A DNA stretch of 64,000 nt from Branchinecta lynchi (taxonomy: Eukaryota > Arthropoda > Branchiopoda > Anostraca > Branchinectidae), in the NCBI GenBank assembly GCA_023053575.1, contig JAKZAP010000008.1, positions 2,877,001 to 2,941,000 of the forward strand, written 5' to 3'. Positions 23,210 to 34,300 of the stretch are shown here, piece after piece; the stretch's first letter is position 1, and every line of letters starts with the position of its first letter. The notes beneath the pieces are model-generated. The model worked only from the letters and a program-made list of their open reading frames with translations. It was not told the DNA's origin and searched no databases. A program made the position numbers and the translations under genes.

Positions 23210-23755
23210 TATTTGGCGTCTGGGCCGGATTCGGCAAAGGTAGGGGGGGGGGGGGGGCAGATAGGCTATGCTCCAATTTCAGTAAAACTTGATGGACAGG
23301 AGCAGGGAATTAAGAGATTGGGCCCGAACCGGCTCCGACAACGTTGGTGGGAGGGGGGGGGGGGGTACCGGAACTTTCCAAAAATGCTCAGATTCGAGTG
23401 AAACTTGATAGATGGTATAAAAGAAGATGCTTTAGGTGGTCGATTTTTTTTATTCCGAACCAGATTCGGCCACGGTAGGTGGAGATAGAGAGAGTACCGG
23501 AAATCGTGTAGCACGTCTAGGGATCAAACAATGGATTTATTGGGATGAAAGTTTGAACAGTCATGTGCATTTGATACAGACAATCCAGACGATGCCGGAA
23601 CTGCTCAGAAATGAGTGAATCTAAAGATCCTATTTCTATGTCCGAACCGCATTTTTGGATGGCTGGTGTATTTTCTGACGTTCTCATCTACTTTCTTGTA
23701 CAGCCTACTCGCACAAGTGCCAGATGAGCTCGTAGCTCTTGTTTTACATTAATTT
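23210..23755 (+). repeat. B-family 3-prime part
   Basis: G-run-bearing modules (23240-23256, 23350-23365) followed by the same 3-prime portion as 2406-2630 and the terminus caagtgccagatgagctcgtagctctt. A new full B element starts 24 bp downstream, so two B copies are head-to-tail. Confidence 0.75.
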
Positions 23756-23778
23756 TAGATTCATTTACATTAATTTTT

Positions 23779-25873
23779 TATGGCACTTGCCCTTCGGCCA
23801 AGTGCCATATAGCGATCGCAATTCTGTCCGTCCGTCGGTCGGTCGGTCCGGGTTTTGCTAGTTCGGGCACTTCCACATAAGCTAGGATGATGAAACTTGG
23901 CAGGCATATCAGGGACCCCAAATTATTAAGTTAGAAATAGTCACTTCCCCGATCCGAGCCTCGTGGGAGTAGTGGAGGGAGGGGGAATCCGGAATCTTGA
24001 CGTATTTATAACTCTTTGACGGGTGATCGGATCTTAATGAAACTTGGTATTTGGAAAGATCTCGTATCTCAGACGATCCACATAAAATTTGAACCGTACC
24101 CGGTGACTTCGGGGGGAGTTTGAGAGAGGAACCGGAAATCTTGGGAAACGCTTAGAGTGGAGGGATCAGGATGAAACTTGGTGGGAAGAGCAAGCACAAG
24201 TCCTAGATACATTATTGACATAACCGGATCGGATTCGAGCACTATGGGGAGAGTTGGGGGGGGGGGGGGGCAGATTTCCGTTTATCCGTGAGTTCGGTAC
24301 TTCCTGAGGTGTACTAGGACGATGCAACTGGGCTGGCATATCAAGGACTCGAACAAACTGAGTTGACAATAGTCGTTTGCATGATCCGATCATCGCCTGA
24401 CGAGTGGAGGGATAGGGAATCCGGAATCTTGTGACATTTATAACTGTCGAACAGGCGATCGGATTTCAATGAAACTTGGCAAGTGGAAAGAAGTGTCGTC
24501 GCAAATGTTCCTTGTCAAGCCTGGACCGGATTCGATACTTGTGGGGGGGGGGTGAAGGGGACACCGGAATATTCTTGGAAAGCTTAGCGCCGAGGGATCG
24601 GGACGGAATTTGGTGGGAAGAACAAGCATAAGCCGTAAACAGATTCTTGACAGAACCGCATCATATTGGGACTCTTTAGGGGGAGTCGAAGGAGGTTTCC
24701 AGGAATTCTGGTGATCGTGAGTTATGATAGGACGATGAGCTAAGGACGATGAAACTAGGCAGGCATATTAGCGACTCGACTAAACAGAATTAAAGACCTG
24801 ACACAATGGACTAGGAAAATGTCTGTTTCTGGATCCGACCAGTCTGGGGGGAGGTTAAGGGAAGGGGAATCAGGAAATTACTGACTTGCGGAGTTTGCGA
24901 ACGGGTGGTCCGATTCGAGTGAAACTTTATGGGTGATAAGAACTAATGGGCTAGATATGCAAAACATGTCTCCAAACCACATGTGGTATTGGCTGGTGTA
25001 GCTGGAGGGAGGGGGGGACCGTAAACTTTTGACATGGTCAAAAACCAAACGAATGGGCCGACTGGGATGCAAGTTGGAGAGTACTGAGTTTATGCTGCCT
25101 AGTTTGTTATTTGGAATCGGGCCGGATCCGGCAACGGTAACGGAGGACGGTCAGGCGGAAACCGTAAATTTGCAGATATAAGTAAGTAAGTAATTTATTT
25201 GTAACCCGCCATTTCGAAAAAGCGGAGTAAATAAAAGAAAATAAATAACATACATAAAGACACAGTAAAAGACACGAATATGTTGTATTATATGTTCCAG
25301 TTTGTGTCAAGGTTGAAGGATGAGAAGATAAGATGCCAAAGATGCGAAGTGTATGTGTCCCAGTCGTTTTTGACCACAGTGGGAGGATTTTTGGTGGAGG
25401 GGCGGAAATTTAGTAGCTCGTTTTGGGGTCAAACGGATAGAGTGATTTGGATCAAACTTGGAAATAATAGAGTCTATGTGTCCTAGATGACATGTTTTAG
25501 GTTCGTGACCGGATCTAAAGACGGTGGGGGGGGGGGGGGGTACCGGAGTTTCCCGAAAACAGCTTCGACCTGAGTGAAATAATTTGGATATGTGGTTGAA
25601 CCCGATGTGGCCCTGGCACGGAAGTATGAGGGCGAGGCGCGTACCGGCAATAGTACGTCACTCCTACGAATCAAACTAGTATAGTGAAGCATTTGCCCTA
25701 GATTATCCGAGGCAATACCGGAAATGCTCAGGCTCGCGTGAAATTATATACCTTATTTCTAGGTCGGATCCTAGGGGGGTTGTAGGGGGGATTTTGTGAC
25801 ATTCCCGTCTACTTTCTTGTACCACCTACTCTTAACAAGTGCCATAAAGGGCCATACAGCTCGTAGCTCTGTT
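23779..25873 (+). mobile_element. B-family element, full length about 2.1 kb
   Basis: It opens with the hairpin atggcacttgcccttcggcc/aagtgccat, then a GTCCGTCGGTCGGTC run. Modules containing gatgaaacttggcaggcatatc, ggggaatccggaatc, a G run and ggaccgg/accgg motifs then repeat about every 250-300 bp. It ends with caagtgccat and an agctcgtagctctg terminus. No open frame longer than about 90 codons and no domain: non-autonomous. A LINE tail is nested at about 25172-25275. Confidence 0.75.
25172..25275 (-). mobile_element. LINE 3-prime UTR with (TTAC)n tail, nested in B element
   Basis: The reverse complement reads actccgcttttt..aaatggcgggtta, then caaataaattacttacttac. The same 3-prime UTR occurs at 30700-30788 and 45970-46062, so one LINE family made three truncated insertions in this window. 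Confidence 0.8.
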
Positions 25874-25887
25874 TTACATTTATTCAT

Positions 25888-25945
25888 TCACAAAATACAT
25901 TCATTCATTTTCCTAAACATCGGACAAAAGTAAGGGCCATATTGC
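25888..25945 (-). mobile_element. LINE C-terminus scrap
   Basis: The reverse strand encodes YGPYFCPMFRKMNE and is followed by an (ATTC)n-like tail. It resembles the zinc-knuckle ends at 19680 and 38626. Confidence 0.55.
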
Positions 25946-26265
25946 CTAACTGCCAGCGCATTGATGGTGATGATGCAAAGTATTATGCACAGGACAGGGA
26001 AAATAGTGCAGCAAAAAGGAAAATAGTTACACTTACCTTTCGATAAAGAGGCTTTTGCGCAACATACGGAAGCTAGGTGAAGAAGAAGAAAAAGCACAAG
26101 GCTAAATGGATATACTATTTATTGAAACTCGCTTTCGGCCGTCAGTGGAATTATCATCCCCGTTCATTATCAACAATAATATTATCACACATTTAATTTG
26201 GCATTTTCTTATCCTGGAGTGAATATTCGGCGACGGTCCTCGCTTTAAAGGACTACATGTATTTA

Positions 26266-26786
26266 GAACGTGTTCGAAAAATCCGAAACAAACGAAAATG
26301 CTGAATTAATTCAACTTTTTATGCGGCATTTTGCTTTCGGACTTAAATTTTTGCTGAATTAATGCAGCATTAATTCAGCACAAAATCCATCCAAAAATTC
26401 AGCAAGAATGCTAAATTTTATGCTGAATTTTCAAGAAGAAACAGGGGGGTACGGCGATTCTCTCAATGTTTTCGGTGGCAAATATAACAAATTCAAAAAG
26501 ACAACTGACAATTTGGCAAAGATTCCAAATTCTAAAATTTTGAGATAACTGGCGATCATGGCCAACGAAGAAAGGAAAGATAAGAAGGTTGGATACCAGT
26601 AGCTGTTCCATTTTGTCAGCTTTATACAGCTAATTCTTTTTTCTTCTTCTTCTTCCTGACTTAAATTTTGGTATTCTAGAAGTGTCAGAGAAGAAAAAAA
26701 GGTAACAGCTTTCGGACAAAAAAAAAGAGAAGAAAATGCAGCATTAATGCAGCATTTACAGCACCAAAAAGCTTTCGAACACGTTC
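26266..26786. mobile_element. 521 bp PIF/Harbinger-type MITE with TTA target duplication
   Basis: Terminal inverted repeats GAACGTGTTCGAAA are exact at both ends (26266-26279 and 26773-26786). They are flanked by TTA on both sides (26263-26265, 26787-26789). The empty site in the second host copy (about 28918-28925, catgtatttaagcg) has a single TTA. A 3 bp TTA duplication is characteristic of PIF/Harbinger elements. The interior is AT-rich with repeated aatgctgaattaa/attaatgcagcatt blocks and no transposase. Confidence 0.9.
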
Positions 26787-26993
26787 TTAAGCGTATACAA
26801 CGTTTTATTTGCGGACCCTTTTGTACTTGAGGCCCGCGAAGCGCTCCCTGATCCTTCCCTCCAGGGCCGAAATATAGCTCTAATAAAATTCAGCTGACGT
26901 ATCCGTTTTGTGGTGTCAAATGTGATTTGTGGTCAGCTTGTGCTGAAGGAATATTTATGAATAATAATGTATGAATTTTAGTAGTATATGAAA

Positions 26994-27187
26994 TGTCTGT
27001 GTTAAATCCTGATACTAATTCAGATTCTCCTTCTGCTAAATCAAAAGGAGTACGATTGGTTTCTGCTAAAATAGTAACAAGCCAAATTAATACAATGGGT
27101 GAAAGTAAAATGAGCAAGTTCCCTACATAAGGTGTATTCTCTAAAATAGATTGGAAATCTAACCCACTAAAAATAGATTTGGAAATC
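26994..27187 (-). pseudogene. nad1: NUMT: fragment of mitochondrial NADH dehydrogenase subunit 1
   Basis: Read on the - strand the frame runs without a stop for about 58 codons and includes [20 protein letters not shown] followed by [10 protein letters not shown], the diagnostic nad1 core. Nad1 is a membrane subunit of complex I in mitochondria. Here it is a short internal piece lacking both ends. The second host copy lacks it (gaaatg directly followed by tttaaccc, about 29130), so it is a nuclear insertion. A roughly 27 bp block around the 5-prime nad1 edge (ggaaatctaacccactaaaa) is duplicated at 27152-27171 and 27181-27200, and taaccc-ctaaaaa microhomology is shared with the target. The AETNRTPFD wording suggests a protostome source. 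Confidence 0.92.
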
Positions 27188-27442
27188 TAACCCACTAAAA
27201 AGGGATTGCATTCCTTCAATGGGATCTGAGTCAAGTTGGCAGTGCTGACCAATTAGAAAACGAGCCGGTGACGCACTCTCCGTGCGATACTTATTTCTTT
27301 GTAAAAGTTTGGAACCTTCAGAATCTCGTTTCTAATTAATCTCCTCTCCAATACCGTGACTAAACAATCAAGAAAGTTTCAGAAAAACATGGTTTCCAGT
27401 AACTTACAGACTCGTAAAGGCTACCAAACGCCGATAGTTTAG

Positions 27443-27720
27443 ACTCTGAAGTAACAAGAACAAACATTTCGATGGGATCCCAGAAAGGTAATATCTGATC
27501 TGGACAATTGCGTATTGTAGTCCGGTCTTCGCAAGACTCCTTGAACATTTTTACTATTGAAAATTTAGAACAGATTATTACGAATGGCAAGTCATCTGAA
27601 ACAAGACCAAAGGTTTCGATGGGATCACACAAATTTTAATGTTCATCAGACTTCTTGATCCAGACAATCCAACCTTGTACATTTCCAAGTCTTTGCTAGA
27701 CCCCTGTAATATTTTTGCTA
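27443..27720 (-). repeat. A-family 3-prime ends, two reversed scraps
   Basis: Reversed A termini near 27465-27482 (tttcgatgggatcccag) and 27601-27630 (caagaccaaaggtttcgatg), each followed by short degraded A sequence. Confidence 0.65.
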
Positions 27721-27794
27721 TTTATCCATGATCAACCGCTTGAATATGTAGCCCACAACAGAAATGTTACCATTTTGAAGTTTTTTGCTTACGG

Positions 27795-28190
27795 GCAACT
27801 TTAGTACACCCACTGAGTAACCCCTCACTTATCCAGTACATCTTTTTTCCAGTGAGTAACCCCTCCCTTACCAAGTACACCTTTTTCAGTGAGTAGCCCC
27901 TAACGTACCCTAGCAGTTCCCTCTTTGGTACACCATGAATCAACCCCCTCGCTTGGCTCACCCAAGTGTCTAACCCCTCGAGTACTCCTTTAACGGGTAC
28001 ACCCAATTCCCAACCCCTCGCGTGCACCTGAGATTGGTTCACGAGTACCTGGGACGGGCTGACCCCACCGCCTCCCCACACAACTTTAGTACACCCACTC
28101 AGCAACCCCTCACTTATCCAGTACATCTTTTTCCGGTGAGCAACCCCTCCTTTAATAAGTACACCTTTTTCAGTGAGCAACCCCTCACTT
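27795..28190. repeat. Minisatellite, imperfect 30-40 bp period
   Basis: Repeats of the type gtacacctttttcagtgagy/aacccctc. The first 105 bp (27796-27900) recurs as a block at 28080-28190. The opposite strand is an open frame of 152 residues only because of the repeat (ISEGLLTEKGVL and YWISEGLLSGCTKV recur); I do not treat it as a gene. Confidence 0.8.
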
Positions 28191-28439
28191 ATTCCTACAA
28201 TTCCTACTACATTTCCTACAATCACACATTAGATGTCGCAAACACTCTCGCTCTCCACACATCGGGCAGAACTAAGGACTAATTCTCCCAATCGGCCTAC
28301 CCGTGTACCTCCTCCTATCTCCCAGGGATAAAATATCAGCACGCATACTAATGAATAATTTCAATTCCTCCCTATCATTCCCTATCGAAACCCGCTATAA
28401 AATAAACACATTCAACCCGTGTCTCTTTCGCCTCGTCAA

Positions 28440-28735
28440 CAAAATAACTTTCATATTCGCATTCAGCATGTCTCCTTACCCCTCAATCAACTATCTCAAT
28501 AGCTTTTAAAAATATTTGTTTGCCCCTTAATTTGCAACCCCCTCCCCCACCCCTAAATGTAGAGCTACAGAGCCCATCTACGAAGTTGACCTTACCCTTG
28601 ACCCAAAGAATCCTCACACCAAGTTTCATCAAAATATCTCATTCCCTTCGAGCGTTATCGTGCTTACAGATAGACAGACAAACGGACATTTTTCTATGTC
28701 AAAGGTATCCCTCCACTTCCGTTTTGGGATCCTAA
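28440..28735 (-). repeat. A-family 5-prime portion, reverse
   Basis: Contains the reversed module (ccaagtttcatcaaaatatctc), GTCC-poor run and terminus ccacttccgttttgggatcc, ending where host repeat copy 2 begins. Confidence 0.75.
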
Positions 28736-30147
28736 AAAGCACAAAGCTGTACAAGGCTAAATGGATATACTATTTATTGAAACTCGCTTTCGGCCGTCAG
28801 TGGAATTATCAACCCCGTGTATTACCAACAATCATGTTGTCACACATTTAATTTGGGCATTTTCTTATCCTGGAGTGGATATTCGGCGGCGGTCCTCGCT
28901 TTAAAGGACTACATGTATTTAAGCGTATACAACGTTTTATTCGCGGACCCTTTTGTCGGACTCTCGAGGCCCGCGAAGCGCTCCCTGTTCCTTCTCTCCA
29001 GCGCCGAAATATAACTCTAATAAAATTAAGCTGACGTATCCGTTTTGCAGTGTCAAATATGATTTGTGGTCAGCTTGGGCTGAATGAATATTTATGAACA
29101 ATAATGTATGCATTTGGTAGTATCTGAAATGTTTAACCCGCTAAAAAGGGGATTGCATTCCTCCAACGGGATCTGACGTAGTGCTGACCAATTAGAAAAC
29201 GAGCCGGTGACGCACTCTCCGTGCGATACTTATTTCTTTGTAAAAGTTTGGAACCTTCAGAATCTCGTTTCTTATTAATCTCCTCTCCAGCACCCTGACT
29301 AAACAATCAAGAATCGGAAAAACATGGTTTCCAGTAACTTTGTAACGTACAAGAGCCGCGCTAGCAGGACGGCTTTCTCGATAGCGCAACGAGCGGCCTA
29401 TGCCCACCTGTCCACGTGACAGGCGAGACCCGGTAATCTGGAAACAAACACCACCTTTTTGGGTTGAAATTCGTAGATTTTCACGAATTTCAACCGTGTT
29501 TTCATTAAACACGAAACTTGACGCAAAACTCTGAATTTCTCTTTACTTTACTTCCTTCGTCCTGGTGCCTCTTCTTCCTTCATTGAAATCTTGAGATGTA
29601 TCGGTGAAGATCAATATTTCAGGTATTGAGGTTACTTTGGTAAAAATGTCAAGACGTAAAAGGTAATGTCGATTAATAAACGTCAAATACGTAAACATCG
29701 TTGGAAGAATATCCCCACGCGGAAGGCCTGAGACCTAGTTAGTCCCGGTACCCCGGCGTTAGAATATGGTAAATTTGGTAAGACTTGTCAGTTGAATTCG
29801 GTAAGTAAAAGAAATAGTTGAAAGGTAAAATAGTGGAGAACTCCTCAATTTTACCGTGAGTTTAACCTTAAATGAACTTTTCAAAATGCTGTTCTTCCCC
29901 AGGGCTACCCGAAATTTCCCCAAGCTCGGAGAACTGCTCCCGTCACCAACACACCTTAATTGCAGAATACTCTCACTGGAACTTCCCTGTCTTGAACTTT
30001 TATTCCCAAGGCGAACCAGCCGAATTGCAAATTACTTTTACTGTACCAAATTATAGGGTTAATTACCCCTGAATTTTATACAAAAAGATTACAACTTAAG
30101 ACTCGTAAAGGCTACCGAACGCCGATAGTTCAGACTCTGAAGTAAAA
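28736..30147. repeat. Host repeat, copy 2 (carries solo LTR)
   Basis: Same repeat as 26089-27442. It lacks the MITE and the NUMT but has a 753 bp insertion at 29341-30093. Confidence 0.9.
29341..30093. mobile_element. Solo LTR, 753 bp, with ACTT target duplication
   Basis: The insert begins TGTAAC and ends ATTACA (TG...CA with a 5 bp inverted repeat TGTAA/TTACA). ACTT flanks both sides (29337-29340, 30094-30097). The uninterrupted site in copy 1 is at about 27401-27415 (ccagtaacttacagactcg). This is the signature of an LTR retroelement that recombined to a single LTR. No internal region or gag/pol is present. A 4 bp duplication is common for Gypsy-type elements, but the family cannot be named from the LTR alone. 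Confidence 0.85.
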
Positions 30148-30544
30148 ACCCCGGGCCTGGCAATGTTTAGTTATTTGTTTTTTCGCTCTTTTTCGATGTT
30201 GGCGAAGAAGGATCCGTTTTCGTTGAGTAGGGTGCAATTATCTTCACATGGCCCCATCAATTTAAGCTACGTTCACACGCAGTCTTACAAGATTTTCTGT
30301 ACAAAACACATGTGAAATTAGGCTCACTATGTGGGAACATCGCTTTCAGTAAACACCTTCACCCCATTCTTACCTTAACCAATGCTATCAAACTTCTGAC
30401 GTTTTACAAGTTCGCGAATAGCTTATTCCTTTAATTCTGTGCATTAGACGATATCAAGGGTAAATTTTTGTTTGGGAATTAGGAAATAAGGAGACTAGGG
30501 AGAACTCTAAAGATAGCGATGGAAATTTAGATATTTGGTTGAGT
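30148..30544. other. No gene seen
   Basis: AT-rich intron sequence with no repeat match noticed. Confidence 0.5.
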
Positions 30545-30788
30545 TTGGATTGAGATTGGATTTTTTGTTGTGCCGTTTGATATTCTTTGTTCGCAATGGC
30601 GCGATTTGCTTTTTTTTTAAATGATACATCATATTTTAATTATACATCATATTCGACCTTCTATACTGCTTCCTGGCCGACGATTGAAATTAAGTGTCTT
30701 TTTGTGTATGTTTATGTGTTTTATTTATTTTCTTCATTTACTCCGCTTTCTGAAAACGGCGGGTTATAAATAAATTACTTACTTACTT
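30545..30788 (+). mobile_element. LINE 3-prime UTR with (TTAC)n tail
   Basis: Ends ggcgggttataaataaattacttacttact, as at 45970-46062 and (reversed) 25172-25275. The portion from about 30650 (cctggccgacgattgaaatt) matches 45940-45962 too. Confidence 0.8.
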
Positions 30789-31424
30789 CTTATTCTGTAT
30801 GATGTATATATCATGATGTGTATATATATATATATTGGCATATATCATGCTGTATACAGTCGTCGGCACCTGAAAGTAGAGAAAGGATCGGCCGCAGTTC
30901 GTCGACAGATTCTAGGAAGGAGTGATGAGTAAGATTTGTAATAGTTACTAATAGCACAAGCCTCTGCAAGATTCTGCGAAAGCTGTCAGTACAGTATTTG
31001 ACATTTCCACAAGGTCTTCAATTGCTTTGTTGAAGGCGTCGACTGAAAGGCTGGTAACGACGTGAGGTGGAGTTGGTTCCACGTCTCCACGGTGCGAGTT
31101 CAAACTTCCACCTGCCGAATGTATTTCTTGAAGCGCTGTGAGATAAGTTTACCCGTGGCTCCCTGAGGTTGTTTAAAATGAGAGTAAGAAGTTAGCCTAC
31201 GATCCGACCATCGTAGGCTCCTCTGCGAATCCTGTATTTAAGTTTAGAGTTTAAGCTCGAGGCAGCTGAGGTTGTTTGAGTTGAGAGTGAGAAGTTCGTC
31301 TGCGAGCCGACTACCGTAGGCTACACTGCAAATCTTGTATGGTTCAGTCATGTCTGCCCTGTGTTAACGGTAGGTCGGTGTCGGTATGTGCTGTGTGTTT
31401 AGCTTCAGCTTCACTTGGATCGTT
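30789..31424. other. No gene seen; short TA run and an internal duplicate
   Basis: Contains a TATA microsatellite at about 30820-30835 and two related blocks (31168-31215 and 31268-31330; gaggttgtttg..gagagt..gaagtt, then ccgtaggct-like ends) that look like a diverged local duplication. Confidence 0.5.
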
Positions 31425-32910
31425 TTGGGGGCCCAAAACGTAAGTTACGGGATACCTATGACTTCGCTAAGTTGTCCGTCCGTCCGTCTGTCTGTTAGCA
31501 CGATAACTCTGGAAGGGATTGAGATATTTTGTTCAAACTTGGTGTGATGATCCTTTGGGTTAAGCACAGGTCAAGTTCGTAGATGGGCCACATAGCTTTA
31601 TATTCAGGCGTGGGGGAGGGGTTTCAAATTAAGGGGTGAACAAAATATTTTAAAAAGCTAATCAGATAGTCGATTTAGGGATAGGAGACATGCTGATTCC
31701 GAAAATGAAAATTACTTTTCGCCGGGCAAGTAGTTCGCCCGGAATCCGGAAGTTTAGCATGAAATGTTACAACCCAATGACATAGTCGATATAGGGTGAG
31801 CAGACATGCTGTTGCAACTTTCGAACATACTAAAGATAAACAAAAAGTGTATGCATCAGTTTAGTTGTCTTTAAGGTCCCAACCGGCATATACTGGGTCA
31901 AAAAAGCAGGATGCATCCGACAACTCCCTGGTGAACAATTTAATAAAATTTGTCGACCAGTTTTCGAAAAAACAGGTGGCTATACCAATCCCTACCCTAC
32001 CCCTTTATCCATACAGGCGAAAGCTCTGCGCGTCGGACGATACGCTTTGTTTAATCTATGGGCGCCGGAGGGAGGCACTTTCCTTGTGTGTATTCTTTGT
32101 GTTTAGTCATGAAAGTTTGTCGTGGCGGGGGGGGGGGGGGGGGGGGGGGGTCGAAGGGTTGAAATAGAGTTTTTCAAAATTCGTATGAGGATTGACTGAC
32201 AAAGTACAGGCCAAGTTGTAGACGGGTCCTTTAGGTATTTAGAGGCAGAGGAGGGGGTTTGTCGGTTTCGAATTAATTGTAAAAAAAAAATTTACAAGCT
32301 AATGAGATAGCCGTGTAAGAGGTAATGAGGCTTGCTGAATCAATAGCTGAACTTGGCTGAACTTAGTCTTCTTGTCGACAAATGACTCAGCGGGAATTCG
32401 GTCAAAACTGGAAATTTGCTTGAAGCTCAAGTTGTTTCTGAAGTCGAGTACAGATTCGGTATCGGGTTGAAAGAGGCTGAATTGAATTTTGAACTTTATT
32501 TCCTTGACAAATAAGCTGACAAAATTTGCCTAAACCCAGAAATTTGGATTGAAAGTTTCTCGTCCTAATGTCACAAGCTCTTTTGCAGTTCGCCGGGAAC
32601 GCTGCTAAAATACGAAGAATTTTGACAAAGTAGGACCTTTCCGAAGTCGATTAGGATGAGATATTGGAGTAAACATCCTTGATGAATCCATATCTGAACT
32701 TGGTTTTCTCATCTGATTAGTGTTTGGTCGTAAGTTGCCAAACACTCCAAAACGGCGACATTATTTTTTGTGCATTTTCAAGCGGTGGGATATTGATAAT
32801 ACCAAAATTAAGACTCGGAAACCTAAAAGATTTGATTGTCTGGATCAAGAAGTCCAATGAATACTAGATTTGTGGGATCCTATCGAAACCTTTGGTCTTG
32901 TTCAGTTAGG
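31425..32910 (+). mobile_element. A-family element, diverged
   Basis: Starts ttttgggggcccaaaacgta (palindrome altered from GGGATCCC), carries the GTCC run and the module, then strongly diverged internal repeats, a 24 G run (32127-32150), and ends gggatcctatcgaaacctttggtcttgtt. It is the longest A copy in the window, with more divergence than the copies at 43975 or 60968. Confidence 0.75.
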
Positions 32911-33224
32911 GAAAAACTTGCGCATCCTTCATTGGATCTATTCGAGTGCGTCCAAGTCATTGTTCTAAACTGGTTTTACGGAGTCCGTATTGAAGGATTA
33001 TTTCTACAAGGGATTAATTAGTGTGTCCAGTCTAGGACCCTGTGATCCTAAAGTTCGAGCAACCTTCGGATGTTTCAACTGCGTTTTGTGCCCTTCGAGC
33101 AGTATTGCCAGATGGGCGTGTTTCCCGCCCCATGGGCTTGTTTCTGCGTGGGCTGGGACGGAAGAATTTGACTGGGGCGGGAATGTGGGCTTATTGCTTT
33201 CGAGGTACAATTCATTTTAAGACT

Positions 33225-33930
33225 TTTATTCCGGCCCGAAGCCATAAACAAACACACAAACAAAAATAAAGAACTTATTAGGCTACAACACCACGTAAAT
33301 TAGCCAAACCCGTCTTTTTTGTACATATTAACCCAAACGGGCAAGGACAGGCGAAGCCACGGGTTTGTAGCAACCGATTTCTTAGATATGTACGATGCGC
33401 GTATGCCAACTGCAAAAAGTTCAGAACACGATAATCGTCGAACCTCTCTGTAGCACTGCAAAAACGTGGGAGACGACGAAGTAATTGAAAACTATCATTG
33501 TAAGCAATGCGTGTCTTACTCAGACTTTGTTTGGTGCAATTGGTGATAAGTGACAACCCCAAAACGCACGAACAGTAAGATTGAAACTGAAATGTCTTAA
33601 CATTAGCAGAACAATAAGAAAACATCCTAACTAGCATATTACCACGTATGTACAATGATCGAAGAGAGTGGCGTATATGAGCATCATCATGAAGGTTTTC
33701 AGCAAATATGTAACCGAGGTACCAAAAAGATTGCACAAAAAACAGCTCAGACCCAGCGAGAAGTACTCGTGGTAACAACGGGGTTTTGCTTTACTAGGGC
33801 GAAAGAACATGCACACAGTTTTGGATGTATTGAAAATGATGTCAAATTCAGAAGCAAAACTTCACATATTTTTAACAGTTTGTTCAGACTACCAACACTA
33901 GTAGCAAGCAAAACAAGGACACCTTAAGGT
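33225..33930 (-). mobile_element. LINE reverse transcriptase C-terminal relic, frameshifted
   Basis: Frame 33278-33778 (166 residues) contains FWYLGYIFAENLHDDAHIRH and YIRGNMLVRMFSYCS, the typical fxYLG...D.DI...yvRgN.L motif downstream of the RT catalytic core in CR1/L2/Jockey-like LINEs. The sequence upstream (33779-33930) continues in other frames (MCMFFRPSKAKPR; SVGSLNKLLKICE), so at least one frameshift exists. The similar region at 40065-40619 is on the other strand. Inactive. Confidence 0.8.
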
Positions 33931-34089
33931 GTATTTCCTCTCAGCTTAGTTAGATGCTCTGTTCTCCAAATTTGCTGGTGGTGGTTATGGACCTGGACCC
34001 AATTGTTCTAACTTTTTCTCTCGTCGACTTCTATTTTTGGGTTTTTTCATCCACACCTTGGCTTTGAATAGGTAATTTATAGAGTTTGT

Positions 34090-34300
34090 TGGCCTTGAAT
34101 GATTTTGATCATACGGTTAAGTCTGGGTCTTCCGCAATCAGTATCATGCCGGAGCCCCCAGTCTATTCCGACAGCTAGGTCGTTGATGTACTGGTTGAAA
34201 ATGAGTATTTGCAGAACAGAGCCTTGTGGGACTTGTCTAACAACTTCAACTTCCAGGAATTTAATCTACATATTTGGGCGATCGCTAGTTAATCGCTAGA
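34090..34300 (-). mobile_element. LINE RT core fragment
   Basis: The - strand reads VRQVPQGSVLQILIFNQYIN, a degraded version of the GVPQGS-LGP-LF--YINDL block of LINE reverse transcriptases. It then decays before the catalytic YADD. The + strand frame at 34099-34299 is its shadow. Confidence 0.7.

Larger units (their letters stand above)
26089..27442. repeat. Host repeat, copy 1 (carries MITE and NUMT)
   Basis: Aligns with 28736-30147: shared blocks include ggctaaatggatatactatt, tcgctttcggccgtcagtgg, gagccggtgacgcactctcc and gactcgtaaaggctacc. Two insertions are present here and absent in the other copy: 26266-26786 and about 26994-27187. What the host repeat is remains unknown. Confidence 0.9.

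Noticed and set aside
26890..27117. Functional nad1 gene
   Set aside because: Only an internal fragment, inserted in a nuclear repeat, with non-mitochondrial sequence after GFNTD.
27767..28225. 152-residue frame on the - strand
   Set aside because: Produced by the minisatellite; no domain and no start or splice context.
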